From: JBBECE01 sp964574935
GTDB taxonomy: Bacteria; Pseudomonadota; Alphaproteobacteria; Rhizobiales; Devosiaceae
Direction: 5' to 3'
DNA: 64,000 bases
NCBI GenBank assembly: GCA_964574935.1
Contig: CAZNOZ010000013.1
Coordinates: forward strand, 4,816-68,815
Positions 44,759-53,274 of this stretch are shown one piece after another. A program made the translations under genes and the position numbers. Under the pieces are notes generated by a model that was not told the origin of the DNA, did no database searches, and saw only the letters and a list, made by a program, of their open reading frames with translations. Numbering within the stretch: position 1 is the stretch's first letter; every line of letters starts with the position of its first letter.

Positions 44759-45292
44759 ATGAATGTCTATCGGCACAGGCAGCCGGGAGACTCAGAGGTG
44801 GCGGACGACCGGAAGGCGGAGGTTGTGCGCGCCCTCACGCCCGAAGCGCGGGGCGCCGCGCAGGCACTTGCCGGCGCGGCGCGGCACGGGGCGCTGGCGA
44901 CCCTCGAGCCGGGCACCGGGACGCCCCTTTGCACCCGGGTGGGGCTGACGGGGGACGGCGCGGGAGGCTTTCTCATTCTGGTCTCGGCTCTAGCCGCCCA
45001 CACCCCGGCGCTCGCGGCCGACCCGCGCTGCTCGCTGTTGATCGGCGAGATCGGCAAGGGCGATCCGCTGGCGCATCCGAGAATGACCATCCAGTGCACC
45101 GCCACCGCCGTCGCGCCATCCGGCGACGCCCACCGGGCCGCCCGGGCGCGCTACCTCGCCGCGCATCCGAAGGCGAAACTCTATGTCGATCTGGGCGATT
45201 TCCGGTTCTTCACGCTGACGCCGGTTTCCGCCAGCTTCAATGCGGGATTCGGCCGCGCCTATCGGCTCGAGAGCGCTGACCTCGTCGCCTAG
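44759..45292 (+). CDS. Pyridoxamine 5'-phosphate oxidase-fold flavin-binding protein (HugZ-like)
   Basis: A 177-residue split-barrel protein. ARHGALATLEPGTGTPLCTRV and HTPALAADPRCSLLIGE match the N-terminal FMN/haem-binding domain of HugZ-type proteins; the extra C-terminal domain of HugZ is absent. ATG 44759 has AAGG upstream; a GTG at 44798 is an alternative start nearer to the conserved part. It diverges from glyS by 44 bases. Ligand unknown. Confidence 0.78.
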   Translation: MNVYRHRQPGDSEVADDRKAEVVRALTPEARGAAQALAGAARHGALATLEPGTGTPLCTRVGLTGDGAGGFLILVSALAAHTPALAADPRCSLLIGEIGKGDPLAHPRMTIQCTATAVAPSGDAHRAARARYLAAHPKAKLYVDLGDFRFFTLTPVSASFNAGFGRAYRLESADLVA

Positions 45293-45293
45293 C

Positions 45294-47226
<1,933 letters not shown>

Positions 47227-47243
<17 letters not shown>

Positions 47244-47790
47244 CGGGGACCGCCCGGTCCGCTTCGTCCTCGAGCTCGAAATACTCCGCCTCGTCGAACC
47301 GGAACATGTTGGCGACGAGATTGGACGGAAAGCTCTGGACGGCGATGTTGAGGTTGCGGACGGCGCCGTTGTAGTAGCGGCGTGACAGCTGGATCTCGTT
47401 CTCGACCGTCTGCAGCGCTTCCTGGAATTCGATGAACGTCGTGTTGGCCTTCAGGTCCGGATAGGCCTCGGCGACCGCGATCAGCTTGCCCAGCGCCATC
47501 GACAGGGCGCCCTCGAGCCGTCCGCGCTCGGCCGGACCGGCCCCCTCGCCGGACTGCACGGCGGCGCGGGCATCGGTGACCGCCTGCAGGGTCTCGCGTT
47601 CGTGGGCCATGTAGCCCTTGACCGTTTCGAGCAGGTTCGGGATCAGGTCGGTGCGGCGCTTGAGCTGCACGTCGATGCCGGACCAGCCCTCCTCGACCAA
47701 CTGCCGGTTCCGCACCAGCGCGTTGTACAGGAAGACGCCGAAACCGACGGCGACGACGATGATGACGAGCAGTATCCAGAACAGTTCCAT
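47227..47790 (-). CDS. lemA: LemA family protein
   Basis: A 187-residue LemA protein with one N-terminal membrane helix (4-24) and a helical bundle marked by NALVRNRQLVEEGWSGIDVQ, LKRRTDLIPNLLETVKGYM, and the YPDLKANTTFIEFQEAL signature. It is presumably in the inner membrane with its helical domain outside. It overlaps DUF2207 and is preceded by a 150-base spacer after array copy 1. Confidence 0.93.
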
Positions 47791-47940
47791 GGGCCGGGCC
47801 TCCTGCCGCCACAGTGGCGCGGCCGCGCGGGCCGCCGCTCAGGCTCCTTTACACGCAAAGCACGGCAAAACAAACCGCCCGGACTATGCAGTCCTTGCGG
47901 ATTTGCGCCCGCTCGCGCAAGCGCCGGCGTCGGCGCGCGC

Positions 47941-48153
47941 TCAGAAATCTTCGATGACGATCACGGTGTCGTTGGACGGCTCGCCATGGTGATGGCTCAG
48001 TGCCACCAGCTTGACGGCCTTGATCGCGCCCACGATCAACAGAATGCAGGCGGTGCGCTGCGCCTTGTCCCCATCGCAAATCCGTTGCCCCGGCTGGCAC
48101 GCCACCAGCCCCAGCGCGAGAGCCCCGACAAGAGCAAATCGTGTCAGTAGCAT
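47941..48153 (-). CDS. Array copy 1: small lipoprotein with Cys-x9-Cys and His-His
   Basis: A 70-residue predicted lipoprotein. Lipobox LVAC ends at C19. Then come QPGQR, a Cys-x9-Cys loop (C26-C36, ICDGDKAQRTAC), a hydrophobic helix LLIVGAIKAVKLVALS and a run of three histidines. Its own tail is GEPSNDTVIVIEDF. GAGGAGG precedes ATG 48153. I know no named family for it; four neighbours share the core almost residue for residue. Confidence 0.8.
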   Translation of the reverse strand: MLLTRFALVGALALGLVACQPGQRICDGDKAQRTACILLIVGAIKAVKLVALSHHHGEPSNDTVIVIEDF

Positions 48154-48196
48154 CGGCTTCCTCCTCGGCCGGGGCCACCGGGGCCCGACTGTCCGC

Positions 48197-48484
48197 CTAA
48201 TCGGCGGCGGCGCCGTGGTGGCTCGACAACGCCACCAGCTTGACGGCCTTGACNNNNNNNNNNNNNNNNNNNNNNNNNNNNNNNNNNNNNNNNNNNNNNN
48301 NNNNNNNNNNNNNNNNNNNNNNNNNNNNNNNNNNNNNNNNNNNNNNNNNNNNNGCGCCGACGATCAACAGAATGCACGTCGTGCGCTGGACCTTGTCGCC
48401 GTCGCAAATGCGGTGCTCGGGCTTGTGGCAGGCCGTGAGCCCCAGCGCCATGACCCCTGCGAGCACCAATCTTGTCAAATGCAT
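48197..48484 (-). CDS. Array copy 2: small lipoprotein, broken by an assembly gap
   Basis: Same layout: lipobox LTAC, HKPEH, ICDGDKVQRTTC, then LLIVG before a 100-N gap and VKAVKLVALSSHH after it. If one base (modulo three) stood in the gap the protein would match its paralogues without a break, giving about 62 residues. AGGAGG precedes ATG 48484. Confidence 0.75.
   Translation of the reverse strand: MHLTRLVLAGVMALGLTACHKPEHRICDGDKVQRTTCILLIVGXXXXXXXXXXXXXXXXXXXXXXXXXXXXXXXXXXVKAVKLVALSSHHGAAAD
48254..48353. other. Assembly gap (100 N) inside array copy 2
   Basis: A scaffold placeholder in the most conserved stretch of the array. Joining the flanks with one base restores the paralogue sequence, so either almost nothing is missing or one or more whole repeat units have been lost from the assembly. 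Confidence 0.99.
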
Positions 48485-48572
48485 CGATTGCCTCCTGTGC
48501 ATCGAACCCCCGGATTCGAACGGGCCAGCGGTTGCGGGCCCGTCAATTTCTTTTGCGGCGGGGCGGCGTCGC

Positions 48573-48770
48573 TTATTCCGGTTCCGCGCTGTCCGACAAC
48601 CCGTGATGGCTTGACAGCGCCACGAGCTTGACGGCCTTGACGGCGCCCACGATCAGCAGAATGCAGGTCGTGCGCTGGACCTTGTCGCCCTCGCAAATCC
48701 GTTGCCCGGGCTGGCAGGCCACCAGCCCCAGGGCCAAGGCGCCGACAAGCGCCAGTTTCGTCAACTGCAT
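48573..48770 (-). CDS. Array copy 3: small lipoprotein
   Basis: A 65-residue predicted lipoprotein: lipobox LVAC (C19), QPGQR, ICEGDKVQRTTC, LLIVGAVKAVKLVALSSHH, then an acidic tail GLSDSAEPE. It is closest to copy 1 in the leader (QPGQR) and to copy 2 in the core (KVQRTTC), which hints at mixing. GGGGGGG precedes ATG 48770. Confidence 0.82.
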   Translation of the reverse strand: MQLTKLALVGALALGLVACQPGQRICEGDKVQRTTCILLIVGAVKAVKLVALSSHHGLSDSAEPE

Positions 48771-48817
48771 ATCCGTTCCCCCCCCACGGGGGCGGCCGTC
48801 GGCCGCCGCCGTTCGCT

Positions 48818-49009
48818 CTAGCGTTGGACCGTGTTGTGGTGGCTCGACAGGGCCACGAGCTTGACCGCCTTGACTGCCCCCACGATGAGCAGGATGCAGG
48901 CCGTGCGCTGGGCCTGGTCGCCCTTGCAGATCTGGTGCTCGGGTTTGTGGCAGGCCGTCACGGATACGGCGAGAGCGCCCGCAAGCGCGAGCTTCACAAG
49001 CAAATTCAT
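48818..49009 (-). CDS. Array copy 4: small lipoprotein
   Basis: A 63-residue predicted lipoprotein: lipobox VTAC, HKPEHQ, ICKGDQAQRTAC, LLIVGAVKAVKLVALSSHH and a short basic tail NTVQR. GGAGG lies at 6 bases before ATG 49009. The leader HKPEH pairs it with copy 2. The 362 bases upstream hold no gene but contain the duplicated element listed separately. Confidence 0.82.
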   Translation of the reverse strand: MNLLVKLALAGALAVSVTACHKPEHQICKGDQAQRTACILLIVGAVKAVKLVALSSHHNTVQR

Positions 49010-49075
49010 TAACGCCTCCAGAGTGGGGCTTTTGGGCGCCCCTGGTCGGACCCGCGTCTCAGGATTCGGGCCCTT

Positions 49076-49168
49076 TGCGCCATGCAAGCCGATGCGGCGG
49101 TGTGACGCAATCGGATCGAACCGATCGCGTGCAGTTCGCCCGCGGTCTGTTGCCAAAATGCAATGGCC
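49076..49168 (-). promoter_or_regulatory. Conserved upstream element before copy 4
   Basis: Plus-strand blocks TGCGCCATGCAAGCC (49076-49090), CTGTTGCC (49147-49154) and TGCAATGGCC (49159-49168). The same three blocks with nearly the same spacing stand before copy 5. They may be a promoter/regulator site or simply the edge of a duplication. The rest of 49010-49371 shows nothing I can name. Confidence 0.5.
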
Positions 49169-49371
49169 CGAATCCGCCCCGCTCGGTGGCCGTCAGGAGC
49201 TCAATCGCCCTGCCGCCCGGGATGTTTGGGCCGGCGCCGGTACTGTCGGCGGCTCGCCACCACGCGCGGCCGGTATCGGCCCGTACGCAATTGCCGCGCG
49301 GCGAGGTTGACGCGAACCGGGCGCCGGCGGCGTTTCACGGCGCCGCTTCCGGCATGGCCGGCCGGTCCGGC

Positions 49372-49830
49372 TCAGGAGCCCGCCAGCGCAGCGGCCCGCG
49401 CGCCGGGCTCGTCCATCGCATCGGTGCCGAGATAGCCCAGGCCGAGCATGTCGTAATCGACCCTGTAGTAGCCGTCATCCCCGATCGAGACGGCGCCCGC
49501 GTAGCGCCCATCGGCGAGGAGATCCTGCGCCATCACGCCAATGAACCGCCGGTCGTCGCCAAGATAGGAGAAGGCGTAGAGCTTCAAGCCGCCATCGAGC
49601 GTCGCGAGGTAATCGATATCGTGCTTGAGCCGGATGTCGGAGCGGCGCGGCGCGTTGTGATGCTGGCTCAGGGCGACCAGTTTGACGGCCTTGATCGCAC
49701 CGACGATCAGGAGCACGCAGGCGGTGCGGTGGGCCTTGTCGCCCTCGCAAATCCGGTGTGCCGGCTGCTGGCAGGCCGCCAGGCTCAACGCCAGCGCGCC
49801 GGCGAGTGCGAATTTCGTTGAAACGCTCAT
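49372..49830 (-). CDS. Array copy 5: lipoprotein core fused to an S74-like self-cleaving chaperone domain
   Basis: A 152-residue protein. Residues 1-58 are the array core: lipobox LAAC (C20), C28-x9-C38, hydrophobic helix and H57-H58. Residues 64-152 look like the intramolecular chaperone domain of endosialidase (Peptidase_S74): S64-D-I-R-L-K69, then KLYAFSYLGDDRRFIGVMAQ and YYRVDYDMLGL. In known S74 domains the Ser and the Lys five residues on form the self-cleavage dyad; both are here. GGGAGG precedes ATG 49830. Confidence 0.78.
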   Translation of the reverse strand: MSVSTKFALAGALALSLAACQQPAHRICEGDKAHRTACVLLIVGAIKAVKLVALSQHHNAPRRSDIRLKHDIDYLATLDGGLKLYAFSYLGDDRRFIGVMAQDLLADGRYAGAVSIGDDGYYRVDYDMLGLGYLGTDAMDEPGARAAALAGS

Positions 49831-49850
49831 CGATGCCTCCCGCAGGAACC

Positions 49851-49942
49851 TGCGCCATGCAAGCCAATCGCGCCAGCGGGCGCAACCGCCGGGTGCCCCC
49901 CGGGGCCGATTGACGACGGGCTGTTGCCGGCCTGCAATGGCC
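49851..49942 (-). promoter_or_regulatory. Conserved upstream element before copy 5
   Basis: Plus-strand blocks TGCGCCATGCAAGCC (49851-49865), CTGTTGCC (49921-49928) and TGCAATGGCC (49933-49942), matching those before copy 4. First-to-second block distance is 70 here and 71 there; second-to-third is 12 in both. Confidence 0.5.
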
Positions 49943-49967
49943 GGCAGCCCCCGACTCGCGGCGGCGC

Positions 49968-50408
49968 CTAGGAGCCCGCCAGTTCGACGGCGCGGGCCCC
50001 GGCCGCGAGCATGGCGTCGACCCCGTAGAGCCCCAGACCCAGCCTGGCGTAGTCGACCCGGTAAAACCCGTCCGCGCCGATCACTACTGCATCGGCGAAG
50101 CGCGGGTCGGCCAAGAGGTCCTCGGCCATCACGCCGACAAACCGCCGCTCGTCCCCGAGATAGGCGTAGCTGTACAGCTTGATCCCGTCATCGAGCGTCG
50201 TGAGATACCGAACGTCGTGCTTGAGGCGGGCGTCGGAGACGACTGGCTGCTGGTTCCGGCTGGCGATCAGAATCACCCCGCCAACGATCGCCGCGCCGGC
50301 GAGCGCGCATACCCCGGGATGGGTGCGGCAGTAGCTTTGCGGCGTGTGAAAGCACCCGGCGAGCGACAGGCTCGCGGCGAGCGCAAGCAATGTGCCTGGA
50401 AGACGCAT
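49968..50408 (-). CDS. Array copy 6: lipoprotein with S74-like domain and a divergent leader
   Basis: A 146-residue predicted lipoprotein: lipobox LAGC (C19), a short Cys pair C27-x6-C34 (YCRTHPGVC), a hydrophobic helix (35-50), then the S74-like domain from S58 (SDARLKHDV, LYSYAYLGDERRFVGVMAE, FYRVDYARLGL, AGARAVELAGS). The layout repeats copy 5 but the core sequence is different. GAGGGGA precedes ATG 50408. Confidence 0.78.
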   Translation of the reverse strand: MRLPGTLLALAASLSLAGCFHTPQSYCRTHPGVCALAGAAIVGGVILIASRNQQPVVSDARLKHDVRYLTTLDDGIKLYSYAYLGDERRFVGVMAEDLLADPRFADAVVIGADGFYRVDYARLGLGLYGVDAMLAAGARAVELAGS

Positions 50409-50508
50409 CGGCTATTCCCCTCTTGTTGATTCGACCCACAACACCGGGCCGCAATCGCACCCACGCACTCGACTGCAATCATGGACCCGGCCGAAGCCGG
50501 GGAACCGC

Positions 50509-50913
50509 CTAGCCGCCGGCGATCTCGATGGCGCGCGTCCCCGCTTCCAGCATCGTGTCTGAGGTCAGATGATCGAGCCCGAGCGCCGCATAGTCGACGC
50601 GATAGAAGCCGTCGGGTCCGACCGATACGGCGCCGGCGAAGCGCTCGTCGGCGAGCAGTTCCTGCGCCACCACCCCGACAAAGCGGCGCGCGTCGCCGAG
50701 ATAGGAAAACTCGTGCAGCCGAATGCCGTCGGGCAGCGTCGATGGTGGGTCGACATCGTGCTTCAGGCGGACGTCGGAAGTCGGCGGCGGGGGCGGGCCG
50801 AGTTTCGAACCGGTCGTGCGAGCGCCGTCCGGCGACGTCGTCAGCTCTTTGACACTGTGCTTGAGCCTGGCGTCGGACGGCGGCGGCGGTGGGCCGAATT
50901 TCGAACGGGTCAT
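50509..50913 (-). CDS. Array copy 7: S74-like domain with duplicated PPPPP-SD-RLKH segment
   Basis: A 134-residue protein without signal peptide. It opens with SKFGPPPPPSDARLKH (4-19), then a second SKLGPPPPPTSDVRLKH (36-52) that leads into a full S74-like domain (LHEFSYLGDARRFVGVVAQ, FYRVDYAALGL, TMLEAGTRAIEIAGG). The first copy is a truncated repeat. AAAGGG precedes ATG 50913. It stands first in the leftward array, 97 bases after glyQ. Confidence 0.75.
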   Translation of the reverse strand: MTRSKFGPPPPPSDARLKHSVKELTTSPDGARTTGSKLGPPPPPTSDVRLKHDVDPPSTLPDGIRLHEFSYLGDARRFVGVVAQELLADERFAGAVSVGPDGFYRVDYAALGLDHLTSDTMLEAGTRAIEIAGG

Positions 50914-51010
50914 GCGGGTTCCCTTTCAGGTCGGTGCGCGTGCGAGCGAACGTTAGGTGAGGCCCCCTCGTCCGTCAACGGCGCCGGCCGCGGCCTCGCC
51001 GCGACGGCGA

Positions 51011-52042
51011 CTACCGGGGGGCGCCGCCGCCATCGGTGGAAAGCCACGCCGCGCCGCAGGCCTTGGCGAGTTCGCGGACCCTGAGGATGTAGCTCTGGCG
51101 CTCGGTGACCGAAATGACGCCGCGCGCGTCGAGCATGTTGAAGGCGTGGGAGGCCTTGATGCACTGCTCGTAGGCCGGCAACGCCATCAGCTGACGATTG
51201 CCGCGGCCGCCCTTTGCGAGAATGGCGAGGCACTCGGCCTCGGCGTCCTTGAAGTGCCGGAACAGGATGTCGGTATCGGCGGCCTCGAAATTGTAGCGCG
51301 AGAACTCCTCCTCCGACTGCAAGAAGACGTCGCCATAGGTGATCCGGTCGGCGCCTTCGAGACCGTTGAAATTCAACTCGTAAACGCTCTCGACCCCCTG
51401 CACGTACATCGCCAGGCGTTCGAGCCCGTAGGTGATCTCGCCGCTCACCGGCCGGCAGTCGAAGCCGGCGACCTGCTGGAAATAGGTGAACTGGCTGACC
51501 TCCATGCCGTCGCACCAGCACTCCCAGCCCAGCCCCCAGGCGCCGAGCGTGGGGCTTTCCCAGTCGTCCTCGACGAAGCGGATGTCGTGGATGGCGGCGT
51601 CGATGCCGATGGCGGCGAGCGAGAGGAGATAGAGGTCCTGGATGTCCGGCGGCGAGGGTTTGAGGATGACCTGGAACTGGTAGTAGTGCTGCAACCTGTT
51701 GGGGTTCTCCCCATAGCGGCCGTCGGTGGGGCGGCGCGAGGGCTGCACGTAGGCCGCCTTCCAGGGCGTGGGGCCGAGCGCCCTGAGGGTCGTCGCCGGA
51801 TGGAAGGTCCCCGCCCCCATCTGCATGTCATAGGGCTGCAGGATCACGCAGCCCTCGTTCGCCCAGAAGTCCTGCAGCGCCAGGATCAGCCCCTGAAAGG
51901 ATTTTTTTGGGTCGAGATGGGCCGGCCAGGCGCGCTTTTCGGTGGCGGCCGCGGTCGCGGCGGCGGCGCGGGTTTTCTTGGCGACCGGCTTGCGGGGGCG
52001 CGGGCGGCGCTTGGCGGGGGCGGTGGATTTGGCGGGCGGCAT
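51011..52042 (-). CDS. glyQ: Glycine--tRNA ligase alpha subunit with N-terminal extension
   Basis: A 343-residue GlyQ. The catalytic part from residue 44 is unmistakable: SFQGLILALQDFWANEGC, QPYDMQMGAGTFHPATTLRA, PSRRPTDGRYGENPNRLQHY, LGWECWCDGMEVSQFTYFQQ. Residues 1-43 are a Lys/Arg/Pro/Ala-rich extension not found in the Escherichia coli enzyme. ATG 52042 is the only start that fits. An A7 run encodes DPKKSF. Confidence 0.97.
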   Translation of the reverse strand: MPPAKSTAPAKRRPRPRKPVAKKTRAAAATAAATEKRAWPAHLDPKKSFQGLILALQDFWANEGCVILQPYDMQMGAGTFHPATTLRALGPTPWKAAYVQPSRRPTDGRYGENPNRLQHYYQFQVILKPSPPDIQDLYLLSLAAIGIDAAIHDIRFVEDDWESPTLGAWGLGWECWCDGMEVSQFTYFQQVAGFDCRPVSGEITYGLERLAMYVQGVESVYELNFNGLEGADRITYGDVFLQSEEEFSRYNFEAADTDILFRHFKDAEAECLAILAKGGRGNRQLMALPAYEQCIKASHAFNMLDARGVISVTERQSYILRVRELAKACGAAWLSTDGGGAPR

Positions 52043-52134
52043 GGGTCCGGCGAGGTGAAAATCCGGCGGTTGCCGGCGGCGGCGCGACCGTAGAAGCGGG
52101 GCTGCTGCCGGTCAAGCGGGGGCAATGGCGCCGG

Positions 52135-52815
52135 TCAAGCGGGCGCGGGGCGGTCGCTTTCAGGATGGGTGGGCATGCGATCGAGCACGACATGCGTTGC
52201 CGCCTCGCCTTCGGTTCGTTCGCGCACGCGATAGCCGAGCGCGGGCAAATCCATGCCGGCGAACAGCGGCTCGCCCCGGCCCAGCAGGATGGGCGTGATC
52301 GCGATGTGCAGCTCGTCGATCAGCCGGGACGCCAGATATTGCCGAATGGTCGCGGGGCCGCCGAGGATGCGGATGTCCTTGCCGCCCGCGGCGGCTCGGG
52401 CCTCGTCGAGCGCGGCCTCGATGCCCCGGGTTTCGAAGTGAAACGTCGTGCCGCCCTGCATCGTTTCGGGCTCGCGCGGGTAGTGGGAGAGCACGAATGT
52501 CGGTGTGTGATAGGGCGGATTGTCCCCCCACCAGCCCTTCCAGTCGCGATCCGGCCAATCCCCGCGGATGGGCCCGAACATGTTGCGTCCCATGATGAAT
52601 GCGCCCAGGCCCTGCATCGAACGGGCGGCGAACCTGTCGTCGATGCCGGTCGAACCGCCGGCTTCTCCGATCATGGCGTGAAACGTCCGGCTTGACACCA
52701 GCCAGGGGTGCAGCTCCTCGCCGCCCCGGCCGAGCGGATTGTCGAGGCTCTGATCCGGACCGGCCGCGTAGCCGTCGATGGACACGGTAAACCCGGCAAC
52801 GCGCACTTTGGTCAT
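52135..52815 (-). CDS. Dihydrofolate reductase-fold protein (RibD C-terminal type)
   Basis: A 226-residue protein of the DHFR/RibD-C superfamily: VSIDGYAAGPDQSLDNPLG at the start, GAFIMGRNMFG in the middle, then ILGGPATIRQYLASRLIDEL and ITPILLGRGEPLF. These bind NADPH; the substrate of this branch is unknown. ATG 52815. Confidence 0.88.
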   Translation of the reverse strand: MTKVRVAGFTVSIDGYAAGPDQSLDNPLGRGGEELHPWLVSSRTFHAMIGEAGGSTGIDDRFAARSMQGLGAFIMGRNMFGPIRGDWPDRDWKGWWGDNPPYHTPTFVLSHYPREPETMQGGTTFHFETRGIEAALDEARAAAGGKDIRILGGPATIRQYLASRLIDELHIAITPILLGRGEPLFAGMDLPALGYRVRERTEGEAATHVVLDRMPTHPESDRPAPA

Positions 52816-52915
52816 TGCGCGACCTTTGTGAGGCGCCGGGGGCCGCCAGCCGGCCGGCAGGTGCCCTGACGCTACGGGCGGGCCGGGAGCCGGTCAAGCA
52901 GTTGCATCGCTTGCC

Positions 52916-53170
52916 TCACCGCGGCAGCATGAGCGACACGTTCAGGTGACGGTCGCGCACGGCCTGCGGGTCACTTCCGTAGTTGTCTGGCTCGAACCCG
53001 GCGTCGCGCAACAGGCGCGGCTCGATGGAATCGATGGCGACGGCGGCGCGGCGTCGGCGCCCTGCTATGCGCAGAGCACGTCGATACACTGCGACGCGGC
53101 GCGCCAGGCGGCCTAGCAAACGGTCCACCTTGCCGGCACGCTGCGGAAGGTTGATGGCGAGGTCGGACAT
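52916..53170 (-). CDS. DUF1127-like small basic protein
   Basis: An 84-residue protein with an Arg-rich first half (VDRLLGRLARRVAVYRRALR) and SIEPRLLRDAGFEPDNYG, which recalls the L--LDDRLLRDIGL motif of DUF1127. Such small proteins act in RNA or phosphate-related regulation in alphaproteobacteria. ATG 53170 with GGAG upstream. The assignment is tentative. Confidence 0.6.
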   Translation of the reverse strand: MSDLAINLPQRAGKVDRLLGRLARRVAVYRRALRIAGRRRRAAVAIDSIEPRLLRDAGFEPDNYGSDPQAVRDRHLNVSLMLPR

Positions 53171-53274
53171 GTCGCGTCTCCCTGTTGGGACACACGAAAC
53201 CTAGGTCAAACCGCGGATCGGGCTTGTCATCGCACCGGGTGACGCGCCCCTGTCCCTCAATCGGGGGACGACGA

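Noticed and set aside
48497..48530. A T-arm-like sequence (CCCG-TTCGAATC-CGGG on the minus strand)
   Set aside because: Only a 4-base stem with an 8-base loop forms, and no acceptor, D or anticodon arm can be built around it, so it is not a tRNA.
47941..49009. The repeated DNA of the small genes as a CRISPR-like or VNTR array
   Set aside because: The repeats are full genes with ribosome sites and lipoprotein signals, and unit lengths vary; there are no spacers of constant size.
51902..51908. A7 run in glyQ as a possible slippery site
   Set aside because: It encodes the conserved Pro-Lys-Lys of DPKKSF in frame, and no useful product would come from slipping.
52108..52143. Direct repeat CCGGTCAAGCGGG between glyQ and the DHFR-fold gene
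   Set aside because: Only 13 bases, two copies; common in GC-rich DNA and partly inside a coding end.
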